From the NCBI GenBank assembly GCA_017621415.1, contig JAGATD010000010.1, forward strand, positions 1 through 53,531: DNA of 53,531 nt. The letters are read 5' to 3'. The DNA comes from Clostridia bacterium. GTDB lineage: Bacteria; Bacillota; Clostridia; Oscillospirales; CAG-272. Numbering within the stretch: the first letter of the stretch is position 1; the number at the start of each line of letters is the position of its first letter. Under the pieces are notes generated by a model. It did no database searches. It was not told the origin of the DNA and worked only from the letters and a program-made list of their open reading frames with translations. Positions 1-7,826 of the stretch are shown one piece after another. The position numbers were made by a program, and so were the translations under genes.

Positions 1-1
1 A

Positions 2-862
2 TGCTGCCACGAGGTGTTCGGTACTCAGAAGCTTCTTGCCACTATGCTTGAAGAGGAATACGGCATTCCCGGCGCAGACAGAGAAGCTATCAAGGTTAAT
101 GTTGTCGGTGTTAACCACTTTACTTGGCTTACCGACGCACATTTCAGAAATATCGACCTCTTCCCTCTTTATAAAGACTTCTGCGACAAGTATGCTGAAA
201 CAGGATACACCAAGGGGCACGACGACAACTGGCTCAACAGCGTATTTGGCTGCACACACAAGGTTAAGTTCGACCTCTTCAGAAGATACGGCTACATCGC
301 CGCCGCCGGTGACAGACACCTTGCTGAGTTCTGCGAGGGTAAATGGTACTTAAGAAACCCCGAGAACGTTAAAGAGTGGGGCTTTGATCTTACCAGTGTT
401 CCGTGGAGAAAAGAGCACCTTAAAGAGAAGCTCCAGAAGAGCGAGGACTACCGTACAGGCAAGATTCCCGTTGAGCTTGACGAGACAGGTGAGGACGGAG
501 TAAAGCAGATCAGAGCTCTTCTCGGTCTACACGACCTTGTTACAAACGTTAACCTCCCCAACAGGGGTCAGATTCCCAATCTCCCCATCGGAGCGATCGT
601 TGAAACAAATGCTGTATTCAGAAGCGACTCTGTTGTTCCCGTAGAGGCGGGTGAGCTTCCTGTAGAGCTTTACGGTCTTATTTCAAGAATCGTTGCGGCA
701 CAGCAGATGGTTATCGAGGCTGCGGCAAACCGTGACCTTGAGCTTGCATTCAAGGCATTTGTTAACGATCCTCTTGTTACTATCGACCACGAAAGTGCAA
801 GAGCTCTCTTTGACGAGATGGTTGAGAATACCAAGGAATATCTGACCGAGTACTTTAAATAA
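2..862 (+). CDS. GH4 family glycosidase, 3' part (5' end outside window)
   Basis: The reading frame is open from the window edge and lacks roughly the first 170 residues (the NAD-binding Rossmann half) expected of a GH4 enzyme. The first visible residues read CCHEVFGTQ, the GH4 metal/substrate cysteine motif of the CHEV type; about 25 residues on comes VGVNHFTWL, with the second metal-ligand histidine. GH4 enzymes use NAD+ and a divalent metal and cleave by a redox-elimination mechanism. In the literature the CHEV subtype is linked to alpha-glucosidase-like members and the CHSV subtype to alpha-galactosidases, so substrate is open. The GTG at 14 is an internal valine, not a start. A strong terminator follows the stop. 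Confidence 0.88.
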   Translation, partial: CCHEVFGTQKLLATMLEEEYGIPGADREAIKVNVVGVNHFTWLTDAHFRNIDLFPLYKDFCDKYAETGYTKGHDDNWLNSVFGCTHKVKFDLFRRYGYIAAAGDRHLAEFCEGKWYLRNPENVKEWGFDLTSVPWRKEHLKEKLQKSEDYRTGKIPVELDETGEDGVKQIRALLGLHDLVTNVNLPNRGQIPNLPIGAIVETNAVFRSDSVVPVEAGELPVELYGLISRIVAAQQMVIEAAANRDLELAFKAFVNDPLVTIDHESARALFDEMVENTKEYLTEYFK

Positions 863-876
863 TATCAGCGCACAAA

Positions 877-915
877 AGCCACCGCTTTTTCCGAAAGGCG
901 GTGGCTAATTATTTT
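877..915 (+). terminator. Intrinsic terminator after GH4
   Basis: Near-perfect inverted repeat of AGCCACCGC and GCGGTGGCT with a short loop, followed by a moderately T-rich stretch. It lies between two convergent genes and could serve both strands. Confidence 0.8.
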
Positions 916-919
916 GACA

Positions 920-1852
920 CTAGTGTCTTTTGTTAATCTTAAGGTCTCCAAGCCCGGAAAGAATAGAGGCAAAAAGAACTATCACTGCGCCGATAACAAA
1001 GCTATAGCTTATGCTATCAAGTCCGAATGCGACGGAGACAAGTCCTGTTACAACGGCAGAAAACGGCATCATTATCGCAACTATTGTTGCATCTATATGC
1101 TTCATCGCGTCTGTTCTTAATGTCCAGCATAAGGTATTTGAAAGAATTGCCACAACTACAATTATAGCCAGCATTTCATAATTCCACTCAAAGCGCATAG
1201 GCTCTATGGGGTTACCGCCTATTTCGATATAATTAAGCGCAAGGGTTGCCGCAAAGCTTACAAAAACATGAACGACCATATGCAAAAAAACATATAACCC
1301 GGAAATAAGCTTTGTTGCATATACGGCAGTCAAGGCAATGTTAAATCCGTACAGTATACCCGCCATGGAACAAAGAAGCTCTCCGGCACCGATTCCCCCG
1401 GAGGTATCAGCGCCTGCCAGCACAAAGCAGCCAAAGAGGCAAAGAACCGAGGCAATTACCTTTATGGCTCCCGGCTTTTTTCTGACAAGAAAGAACATCA
1501 TAACAGGAACAACTACGCATGACAGATTTTCAAGAAAGGCATATCTTGCAGGCGTTGTGTAAAGAAGCCCAATTTTCTGTATTATTGACGCAACCGAATT
1601 TATTATTCCCGTGGGTATTGCGATTTTAAAATAATCGGCATTTATCATTTTTAATTTTTTAAAATTCATTATGACTAATGACAGCGCTGCCGCAAGTCCG
1701 CTTATACCGCTGCATACAGTTGGTGAAAACACCGTATATATATATGGATTTATAACAGGACACATGCCCCATACAAAAATTACAAAGCAAAGACTGAGAT
1801 AATACGGAGCAACTGCCACGCTCTTTTTTTCTTCTACACTGACCATATCCAT
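920..1852 (-). CDS. DMT-superfamily (EamA-type) transporter
   Basis: 310 residues with about ten hydrophobic segments in two five-helix halves, the usual size and layout of EamA/drug-metabolite transporters; the second half ends with the family-typical FVIGAVIVLFASIL helix. It would sit in the inner membrane and export or import a small metabolite that the sequence does not reveal. The ATG at 1852 has AGAGG 7 nt upstream. It is transcribed divergently from the LysR regulator at 1964-2812, with overlapping promoters and a palindrome between them, the classic arrangement for a LysR-controlled transporter. Confidence is high for family and low for substrate. Confidence 0.85.
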   Translation of the reverse strand: MDMVSVEEKKSVAVAPYYLSLCFVIFVWGMCPVINPYIYTVFSPTVCSGISGLAAALSLVIMNFKKLKMINADYFKIAIPTGIINSVASIIQKIGLLYTTPARYAFLENLSCVVVPVMMFFLVRKKPGAIKVIASVLCLFGCFVLAGADTSGGIGAGELLCSMAGILYGFNIALTAVYATKLISGLYVFLHMVVHVFVSFAATLALNYIEIGGNPIEPMRFEWNYEMLAIIVVVAILSNTLCWTLRTDAMKHIDATIVAIMMPFSAVVTGLVSVAFGLDSISYSFVIGAVIVLFASILSGLGDLKINKRH

Positions 1853-1884
1853 GATATACCTCTAAGTGAATTTTTTACAGGGAA

Positions 1885-1913
1885 ATTCTACCACAGACAT
1901 TGACATTTGTAAA
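1885..1913 (-). promoter_or_regulatory. Promoter of the DMT transporter gene
   Basis: On the minus strand TTTACA, 17 bp, TAGAAT, ending about 32 bp before the ATG. It overlaps the divergent LysR promoter at 1900-1928. Confidence 0.75.
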
Positions 1914-1928
1914 ACGAATGATTATAAT
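1900..1928 (+). promoter_or_regulatory. Promoter of the LysR gene
   Basis: Perfect sigma-A consensus: TTGACA (1900-1905), 17 bp, TATAAT (1923-1928). The predicted transcription start is near 1935, inside the palindrome that follows. Confidence 0.88.
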
Positions 1929-1932
1929 AGCA

Positions 1933-1951
1933 TTGTGAATATTTTTCACAA
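1933..1951 (+). promoter_or_regulatory. Perfect palindrome, candidate LysR operator
   Basis: TTGTGAA, 5 bp, TTCACAA: a perfect 7-bp inverted repeat that contains the T-N11-A core of LysR sites. It covers the predicted start point of the LysR gene and ends just before its ribosome-binding site, a position suited to autorepression. Confidence 0.6.
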
Positions 1952-1963
1952 CGGAGATGAGTG

Positions 1964-2812
1964 ATGGAAACACAGAAAATAAAGGCAATTTTGCTTGCGG
2001 CAGAAAAAAAGAGTCTGTCTGCAGCCGCAGAAGAATTATCCTATACCCCCTCAGCTATGTCACATATGGCAGATGCGTTAGAAGAAGAGCTGGGAGTTAA
2101 AATACTTGAGCGCACACGCATTGGAGTTGAGCTTAGCGAAGCAGGAGAAAAGTTAAAAGAAAAGCTCACTTCGGTAATTACTGCCGAAAATGAGCTGAAA
2201 AGAGCCGCCGCTGAAATAACCAAGCATGCAGACTGCGAGCTGAGAATAGCTGCGTATTCCAGCATTTCTACATACCTTTTGCCGGAAATACTGCAAGCCT
2301 TTAAGCAAAAGTACCCTGAAATAAAGGTTTCTATATCTGTGGATGATTATTTGCGTGACTTGTTACAAAAGGGAGATGCCGACGTTGTATTCGGTGATGC
2401 AGCTATCCTTGGGGATAATGAAAAAATTATGCTTATGGAGGATGATTATGTAGCACTTTTGCCCGAGGGTACCTTTGGTAAAAGACGGTCTGTAAACCGT
2501 GAGGAGCTATACGATTTTGCATTTATAAAAACAAATGAGAGCTTCATAAAAAAATACTTTGACGAGGACCGATTTTCGGAAATAGTTAACCTTGTCTCTA
2601 TCGACAACGGCTCTGTTATTTCAATGGTTAAGAAAAAGCTTGGAGTTGCGGTTTTGCCCTCCCTCTCTATACGAAAGGGTACTAAAGGCATAAAGGCTTT
2701 AAAGCTTGTGCCAAAGGTCTCGCGAAGTCTCGGTTTAGCATACAAGAGTGGAAGCCCGGCTATTGAAAAATTTATAGATTTTATAAAAAATGATTATTTG
2801 AAAAAACAGTAG
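1964..2812 (+). CDS. LysR family transcriptional regulator
   Basis: About 282 residues. Residues 1-60 form the winged helix-turn-helix (SLSAAAEELSYTPSAMSHM, then the EEELGVKILERTR wing typical of LysR); the rest is a periplasmic-binding-protein-like effector domain. I choose the ATG at 1964 over the GTG at 1961 because the GGAG at 1953-1956 is then 7 nt away. It is divergent from the DMT transporter and probably controls that gene and itself. The effector is unknown. A bidirectional terminator separates it from the convergent nucleotidyltransferase gene. Confidence 0.9.
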   Translation: METQKIKAILLAAEKKSLSAAAEELSYTPSAMSHMADALEEELGVKILERTRIGVELSEAGEKLKEKLTSVITAENELKRAAAEITKHADCELRIAAYSSISTYLLPEILQAFKQKYPEIKVSISVDDYLRDLLQKGDADVVFGDAAILGDNEKIMLMEDDYVALLPEGTFGKRRSVNREELYDFAFIKTNESFIKKYFDEDRFSEIVNLVSIDNGSVISMVKKKLGVAVLPSLSIRKGTKGIKALKLVPKVSRSLGLAYKSGSPAIEKFIDFIKNDYLKKQ

Positions 2813-2814
2813 AC

Positions 2815-2862
2815 AAAAAAAGACTTGCGCACCCATTTTAAGGTGTACAAGTCTTTTTACTT
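2815..2862. terminator. Bidirectional terminator
   Basis: AAAAAGACTTG and CAAGTCTTTTT arms with an inner CACC/GGTG pairing, A-tract on one side and T-tract on the other. It ends the LysR gene on the plus strand and the nucleotidyltransferase gene on the minus strand. Confidence 0.85.
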
Positions 2863-2873
2863 TAAATATTAAA

Positions 2874-3788
2874 TCAGAAGCCCTTGGGATATGTGCCGTT
2901 CGCGATGAGGTTGCGGAAGGCTTCAACAACGGTTTCCTTATCCTCTTTGTAGGTTACGCCGAACCACTTATCCTCATTCTCGATAACCTTAACGTCTGCC
3001 TTACCCTCGTCAATAAGGGTAGCTACGAGAGTGGGAAGAAGATACTCGCACTTCATAGGATTCTTCGGTACATTCTCGTCAAGGAAAGCAGCAAGGCGCT
3101 CACAACACTCATCAATATAAGAGGGAGTGAAGCCCCAAAGGTTCATAGAAACGAGAGTATCAGGGTCAAGGTCGAACTTATCATCACCCTCGAGGAAGTA
3201 GATCTTTCCGTTCTCGGTGCCGATCTTAGTACGCTCAACAACAGAGGTGAGCATATTAGTGTCAGCATCGTATGTACAAACGCCTCTCGATACTGTTCCC
3301 TGCTCGGTTACGGTATTCTTGATACGGTAGCCTACCATTGCGTAATGGCTCTTACCCTCGTCGTTTGTGTTCTTCAAGAACTGATAGATCTTCTCGAATG
3401 CGTGCGCACCATAATAGTCATCTGCATTAATAACAGCAAAGGGACCTTCAACAATACCCTTGCAGCATGCGATAGCATGAGCAGTACCCCAAGGCTTAAT
3501 TCTGCCCTCGGGAATCTCATAGCCCTCAGGAAGCTTATAAAGCTCCTGATAAACGTACTTAACATTAACATTCTTGCCTGCAAGGTGTGCGTCCATAACC
3601 TCGCGGAAGTCCTTTTCGATTTCTTTCTTTATAATAAAGGTGATATCGCGGAAGCCTGCCTTAATTGCATCATAGATAGAATAGTCTATAATGATATGAC
3701 CGTAATCATCAATCTTATCAATCTGCTTAAGACCTCCGTAGCGGCTGCCCATGCCGGCAGCAAGTATCACAAGCTCGGGATTTTTCAT
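2874..3788 (-). CDS. Sugar-phosphate nucleotidyltransferase-like protein
   Basis: 304 residues. The N-terminus carries the nucleotidyltransferase signature LVILAAGMGSRYGGLKQ (nucleotide-binding loop), and VINADDYYG near residue 120 is the metal-binding aspartate region. This fold transfers an NMP from an NTP to a sugar phosphate or similar acceptor. The acceptor cannot be named from sequence, and no partner gene (for example a choline-kinase-like phosphotransferase) is adjacent. The start has GAAGGAG at a good distance and a promoter at 3826-3854. The gene is monocistronic, between a terminator and a divergent promoter. Confidence 0.82.
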   Translation of the reverse strand: MKNPELVILAAGMGSRYGGLKQIDKIDDYGHIIIDYSIYDAIKAGFRDITFIIKKEIEKDFREVMDAHLAGKNVNVKYVYQELYKLPEGYEIPEGRIKPWGTAHAIACCKGIVEGPFAVINADDYYGAHAFEKIYQFLKNTNDEGKSHYAMVGYRIKNTVTEQGTVSRGVCTYDADTNMLTSVVERTKIGTENGKIYFLEGDDKFDLDPDTLVSMNLWGFTPSYIDECCERLAAFLDENVPKNPMKCEYLLPTLVATLIDEGKADVKVIENEDKWFGVTYKEDKETVVEAFRNLIANGTYPKGF

Positions 3789-3825
3789 TTTGGGTTCTCC
3801 TTCTCAGTAAAAAATTTACATTTAT

Positions 3826-3854
3826 ATTATATAACATACTTTTGTATTTTGCAA
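3826..3854 (-). promoter_or_regulatory. Promoter of the nucleotidyltransferase gene
   Basis: Minus strand TTGCAA, 17 bp, TATAAT, about 37 bp upstream of the ATG. Confidence 0.75.
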
Positions 3855-3945
3855 GGGAAAAAGGCGCAATATTTTGTAAAATAGCATAGTTTTTAACCAC
3901 TTTTTACAAGATTTTTGAATAAAGAAGCATTTTTGTCTTTTTTAC

Positions 3946-3974
3946 TTGAAACTTTTCATCGAATATTATATAAT
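3946..3974 (+). promoter_or_regulatory. Promoter of the pseudouridine synthase gene
   Basis: TTGAAA (3946-3951), 17 bp, TATAAT (3969-3974). The TTG of the -35 box would otherwise look like an in-frame start codon, so this promoter fixes the true start downstream at 4009. Confidence 0.85.
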
Positions 3975-4008
3975 ATATACGGAAATTTTCGCAAAGGGGG
4001 TATTTTCT

Positions 4009-4968
4009 GTGCGTGAGCTTATTATAGGAAAAAATGACGCAGGACAGAGGCTTGACAAGTTTATTACCAAGACTCTTGATTTACCTATGAGCCTATTATA
4101 TAAGTCTATACGAATGAAAAAAATCAAGGTTAACAGAAAACGTGCGGAAAACAGTCAGATTCTCTCTGTGGGAGATACTGTGCAGTGCTTTCTTAGCGAG
4201 GAGTTCTTTGAAAAAAAGGTTACAAAGCATTCTTTTGAGAGCATAACACCTCACCTTGACATTGTGTATGAGGATGAGAACATAATGCTTCTCAACAAAA
4301 GACCGGGTGTATCTGTTCACGAGGATGAAAAGGGCTCGACAAACACTCTTATAACCCATATTCAGGCATACCTCTATGCAAAAGGGGAATACAACCCCGA
4401 TGACGAGCAGTCATTTGCCCCTGCCCTTTGCAACCGTATTGACAGGAACACAGGCGGTATAGTAATTGCGGCAAAAAATGCCGAGGCACTCAGGGTTATG
4501 AATGAAAAAATAAAATACCGTGAGATAGACAAGTTTTACCTTGCTGCAGTGCACGGTGTACCAAAGCCCGAAAGCGCTACAATAAAGGGTTACCTCTTGA
4601 AGGAAGAAAAAAACAATCAGGTAAGAGTCTTTGACAAAAATCCACCGCGAGGCGCAAAGGAGATAATTACCAAATATAAGGTTATAGCAAAGAACAAGGA
4701 TACTTCCCTTATTGAAGTTGAGCTGCTTACGGGAAGAACGCACCAGATACGCGCCCACATGGCGCACATAGGTCATCCACTGGTGGGTGACGGCAAGTAC
4801 GGAGTGAACCGCTCTGACAGACAAAAGGGGTATAAATATCAAGCTCTGTACTCCTACAGACTAAGATTTTCTTTTAACAAGGAAACAGAAACCGCGCTTG
4901 ATTACCTTGACGGTAAAGAGTTTAAAATCCCAAAAAAGGATATATATTTTACAGCAGAGTTCTTTTAA
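4009..4968 (+). CDS. RluA family 23S rRNA pseudouridine synthase
   Basis: 319 residues from the GTG at 4009, which has AGGGGG 8 nt upstream and lies about 28 nt after the predicted transcription start. An S4 RNA-binding domain (QRLDKFITKTL to about residue 75) is followed by the RluA catalytic domain, with RIDRNTGGIVIAAKN holding the catalytic aspartate and LLTGRTHQIRAHMAHIGHPL the second conserved motif. Enzymes of this family isomerise specific uridines in rRNA or tRNA. Which of RluC, RluD or another paralogue this is cannot be told from the window. A strong terminator follows. Confidence 0.92.
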   Translation: MRELIIGKNDAGQRLDKFITKTLDLPMSLLYKSIRMKKIKVNRKRAENSQILSVGDTVQCFLSEEFFEKKVTKHSFESITPHLDIVYEDENIMLLNKRPGVSVHEDEKGSTNTLITHIQAYLYAKGEYNPDDEQSFAPALCNRIDRNTGGIVIAAKNAEALRVMNEKIKYREIDKFYLAAVHGVPKPESATIKGYLLKEEKNNQVRVFDKNPPRGAKEIITKYKVIAKNKDTSLIEVELLTGRTHQIRAHMAHIGHPLVGDGKYGVNRSDRQKGYKYQALYSYRLRFSFNKETETALDYLDGKEFKIPKKDIYFTAEFF

Positions 4969-4977
4969 ATCATTCGA

Positions 4978-5006
4978 GACCGATGCATTTCGCATCGGTC
5001 TTTTTT
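4978..5006 (+). terminator. Intrinsic terminator
   Basis: GACCGATGC, loop ATTTC, GCATCGGTC, then a run of T: a textbook terminator of the pseudouridine synthase gene. Confidence 0.92.
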
Positions 5007-5039
5007 GCTAATTGATGAATAAGATTTAATTAAATCAGA

Positions 5040-5912
5040 TTAAAATTCTGTATAGGTTGCGCCGATTTCGGCGAGAGCCTTTCTGCGAAGGGGGGCATAG
5101 ACATTTCTGTAATGGTCATCCCTCTCGGGAACGGGAAATGCTTCGGTGCTGGGCATCCATTCAAAGTTGTATCTGTCGGCATCACCGAGGTGATACTCTG
5201 CGTAGAGCTGAATTTCTCCGGGACAGAGGAAGCAATAAGCATTCATTTTTTGTCTCTTCTCAAATGGAAATTCCTTTGATGCTATTTCATATACCCACTT
5301 TGGCTGATTGAAAATTTTATCGGGGTTGTCTATTAACTCCTTGACAGACATGATTTTGTCAATCACGTCTACGTAAAGGAGCGCGTGCCTTGCATCCATA
5401 TAGCCCCAGCCGCTTTCTATATATACTTCACATGTCTGGTGCCCGCCGACAACGTGGTGTATTGTTCTTGCGGGAATGTTAGCTATTTCACAGAGGGCGA
5501 CAAAGAGCCTTGCAAGCCTCTCGCAGTATTTTTCACCTTTTTTAATAAGCTCCTCTTCGGTTCCGCCGTAAAAGTAGTCGCGATTTCCCGACTTGATTTT
5601 CACATCGCGGACATAGACAAGAAGCGCTAAAGCCTTTTCCCTGTCGGTGGTGAGCCCTGCTATCGTTTCATCAACGATTTTCTCAAGGACAGGTCTTGTG
5701 CCACGCTCATAACGAGGTACGGGTGGGGGTGAATTGTAGAGATAGTCGTGAGTTCCAGGGCAATAGAGAATTTCATCATGCATACGCTGAAAGTCCACGT
5801 TGTCGCCAAAGTTGAGGCGCTGGCCTTCCCAAATAGCTCGAAGAAGCTCCTTTAGTGTCTCCGACTCAAGTCTATCAATTATATTTTTACCTTTGTAATC
5901 TAATATGTTCAT
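5040..5912 (-). CDS. Transglutaminase-like (papain-fold) protein
   Basis: 290 residues, no signal peptide. The centre holds a transglutaminase-core layout: a cysteine in GEKYCERLARLFVALC followed by IPARTIHHVVGGH, then CEVYIESGWGYMDARH, giving a plausible Cys-His-Asp triad. The family covers cysteine proteases and amidases as well as cross-linking enzymes; the substrate here is unknown. It is the last gene after the secreted-protein cluster on the same strand (69 bp gap with a short hairpin at 5923-5952). Whether it acts on those proteins is unproven, since it lacks an export signal. Confidence 0.78.
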   Translation of the reverse strand: MNILDYKGKNIIDRLESETLKELLRAIWEGQRLNFGDNVDFQRMHDEILYCPGTHDYLYNSPPPVPRYERGTRPVLEKIVDETIAGLTTDREKALALLVYVRDVKIKSGNRDYFYGGTEEELIKKGEKYCERLARLFVALCEIANIPARTIHHVVGGHQTCEVYIESGWGYMDARHALLYVDVIDKIMSVKELIDNPDKIFNQPKWVYEIASKEFPFEKRQKMNAYCFLCPGEIQLYAEYHLGDADRYNFEWMPSTEAFPVPERDDHYRNVYAPLRRKALAEIGATYTEF

Positions 5913-5981
5913 ATTCTTTTAGAGAGGCTGCCCTGTCGGACAGCCTTTTGTGGTATTAAATTGTTTTTTACCGCTTTAGAA

Positions 5982-7514
5982 TTACTGTTTTGCAACGTAT
6001 TCTATATAGGTATTTTCTATTCTGAGGTTATCGATATTGTAGATTACGTTGAATCCTTTTTTAGCACCCTTTAGGTTAAGAGTGGTTATATTTTCGGTAA
6101 TCTCTGCTGCAGCAACATCACCAATATTCTCTCCGTCAACGTAGAACTTGATCATACCGGTCTTGGTGCCATCACCCTTATCTATCGAATGATAATATTC
6201 AACCTTGAGGATGAACTTATATTTATATTTTGCGTCACTTTCGGAACGAGCAACATCTCCCATATGGTTATAGCCAGCCGCAAAAGCACCACCGCCGGGA
6301 TAGTAATAAGGAGTTGCTGTGTAAACTCTTACAGCCGCGCCGCTTTCAGCATACAACATATACTGCAATTTTACTTCATCTTCGACACAGAAATCAAAGT
6401 AGCCCATGTAACCTGGGGATGTTGTAATTATGTCCAGGCACTCCATATCAAACTCTAAAACAGTTACGTTCGCATTATCGGACGAAGTATGAGCACCAAA
6501 CTTAATTGTGTTGTACTCATTGGTACCTGTTCCGCTGAACTGAAGCTTTTTATTACCTTCTTCATCAACTATTATCTTATAGTCTTCTGCGCTTCCGCCA
6601 TTGTCAACATAGGAATCAACTCTGTCATTAGAATCTGTCGTAACATTTCCTAATGCCCAATCCTCAAACTCAATGTAAGTGGGATCTGTATCAACCTGGG
6701 GAGGTAAAATTACGGTATGTGATGTTACGGATATTATGTTAGATGTAGCGGTTTTGGATTCTATTAGAGTACCGTCTGCAGCATAGGTATTAATCATCCA
6801 GTCGGTAAAGTCTGTGGAGCCGTTATCGCCGGTAAGTGTTACTTCACCGTTACCTTTAAGGATAAGGGTTTCGCCGCCACCATCAATGCTAGCGCCTTCT
6901 GCATATACGTAGTTGTACTCTGTGATTAGGCTGATTTTCTCAGTGATATCTTTATTGTTGTTGACAAGCACCTTTTGAGCAATAGCGGTATAGTCTATCA
7001 TATTGAGATAGAGCTGCTTTCTGTCTCCATCCTCGGTGCCGTCCTGTTTATTGATAAAGTCCTGCTTATAAAGACGAGCGAAGAGGTATTCCATTACCGA
7101 ATAGGCCTTGTAGGTTGCGTCAGTGGGAACTGTTTCACCGTAGAATACGGTTGCAAATCTTTCAGCCGAAACCTGACTTGCGGGGATGCCGTCGGTATAG
7201 AATGTCCAGTATGTAACGCCCTCAACCTCGTAGTTGTACTTGCTGTCTTGGGGAAGAGCTGTTGCGTAGAATACTTCCGCATTAAGATTCTCATCAGGAT
7301 TTTCTTTGTAGTAGGCTACCTTAAGGTCGCCAAGAGCTTCAGTCGTGGGAATGTTTGTAGCGAACATAATCTGTATTTGGTCGCCGTGGATAAGGTTTGT
7401 GTGCTCAATTTGGGGCTCTGCTGTTTCTGCAGATACGTTCATTACTACCATGCAGGTAATGAGCGCTGCCAGAATTACGATTAGTGAAACGATTTTAGCT
7501 GTTCTGTTTTTCAT
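5982..7514 (-). CDS. Secreted protein: unknown N-terminal domain plus lectin-like module
   Basis: 510 residues. Residues 1-29 are a Sec signal peptide (KIVSLIVILAALITCMVVMNVSA). About residues 35-265 form a conserved domain, also present in the 782-residue neighbour, containing IHGDQIQIMFATNIPTTEAL and SVMEYLFARLY. About residues 275-510 form a beta-sandwich-like module that starts TYIEFEDWALGNVTTDSNDR and ends YNIDNLRIENTYIEYV, resembling concanavalin-type carbohydrate-binding modules. There is no LPXTG motif and no C-terminal membrane segment, so it is probably released or held by its N-terminus. No catalytic residues are recognised. Function unknown; glycan binding is an inference from the module. 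Confidence 0.7.
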   Translation of the reverse strand: MKNRTAKIVSLIVILAALITCMVVMNVSAETAEPQIEHTNLIHGDQIQIMFATNIPTTEALGDLKVAYYKENPDENLNAEVFYATALPQDSKYNYEVEGVTYWTFYTDGIPASQVSAERFATVFYGETVPTDATYKAYSVMEYLFARLYKQDFINKQDGTEDGDRKQLYLNMIDYTAIAQKVLVNNNKDITEKISLITEYNYVYAEGASIDGGGETLILKGNGEVTLTGDNGSTDFTDWMINTYAADGTLIESKTATSNIISVTSHTVILPPQVDTDPTYIEFEDWALGNVTTDSNDRVDSYVDNGGSAEDYKIIVDEEGNKKLQFSGTGTNEYNTIKFGAHTSSDNANVTVLEFDMECLDIITTSPGYMGYFDFCVEDEVKLQYMLYAESGAAVRVYTATPYYYPGGGAFAAGYNHMGDVARSESDAKYKYKFILKVEYYHSIDKGDGTKTGMIKFYVDGENIGDVAAAEITENITTLNLKGAKKGFNVIYNIDNLRIENTYIEYVAKQ

Positions 7515-7558
7515 TATTTTTACCTTTCCTTTAAATTTTTTAGTTGGGAATTGGGTTA

Positions 7559-7687
7559 TCAGTCCCAGGCATCTCTGTCGACTGTTCCGTCTTGGATATC
7601 CTGGCCTGAGGTCGCGATGATGTCGGATAGATAAAACAGACTGATTTCTATTTTAGTTTCCGTATACGGTTCTTTTCTATCTTTCAT
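7559..7687 (-). CDS. 42-residue acidic peptide between secreted-protein genes
   Basis: An ATG with AAGGAGA 5 nt upstream opens a 42-residue frame: basic start (MKDRKEPYTE), a short hydrophobic middle (KIEISLFYLSDIIATSG) and an acidic end (DRDAWD). It lies 44 bp upstream of the signal-peptide gene at 5982-7514 on the same strand and has its own candidate promoter. The good ribosome-binding site and lack of overlap favour a real gene. No family is recognised. A small surface or regulatory peptide, or a ribosomally made peptide precursor, are possibilities, but no processing enzyme is nearby. Confidence 0.55.
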   Translation of the reverse strand: MKDRKEPYTETKIEISLFYLSDIIATSGQDIQDGTVDRDAWD

Positions 7688-7714
7688 CAGATTCTCCTTT
7701 CTTTTTTATTTTTA

Positions 7715-7744
7715 TTTATAATGATATTTGCTAATTCGTCACAA
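7715..7744 (-). promoter_or_regulatory. Candidate promoter of the small peptide and 5982-7514 gene
   Basis: Minus strand TTGTGA, 18 bp, TATAAA, about 27 bp upstream of the peptide's ATG. Confidence 0.45.
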
Positions 7745-7783
7745 TGTATGTTTTCTTGTCTTTTTGCTGTTGTAACGGGAATA

Positions 7784-7810
7784 CCCCAAATGAAAAATAT
7801 TCATTCGGGG
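7784..7810 (-). terminator. Hairpin after the 782-residue protein gene
   Basis: CCCC-AATGAA type arms pairing across a short A/T loop (7784-7810), 17 bp past the stop of the upstream gene. There is no good U-tract, so it is a weak terminator or a processing/stability hairpin. Confidence 0.4.
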
Positions 7811-7826
7811 CGCCCGGTTTATTCAA

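Noticed and set aside
3946..4008. TTG start for the pseudouridine synthase
   Set aside because: The TTG is the -35 box of a consensus promoter; the transcript starts after it.
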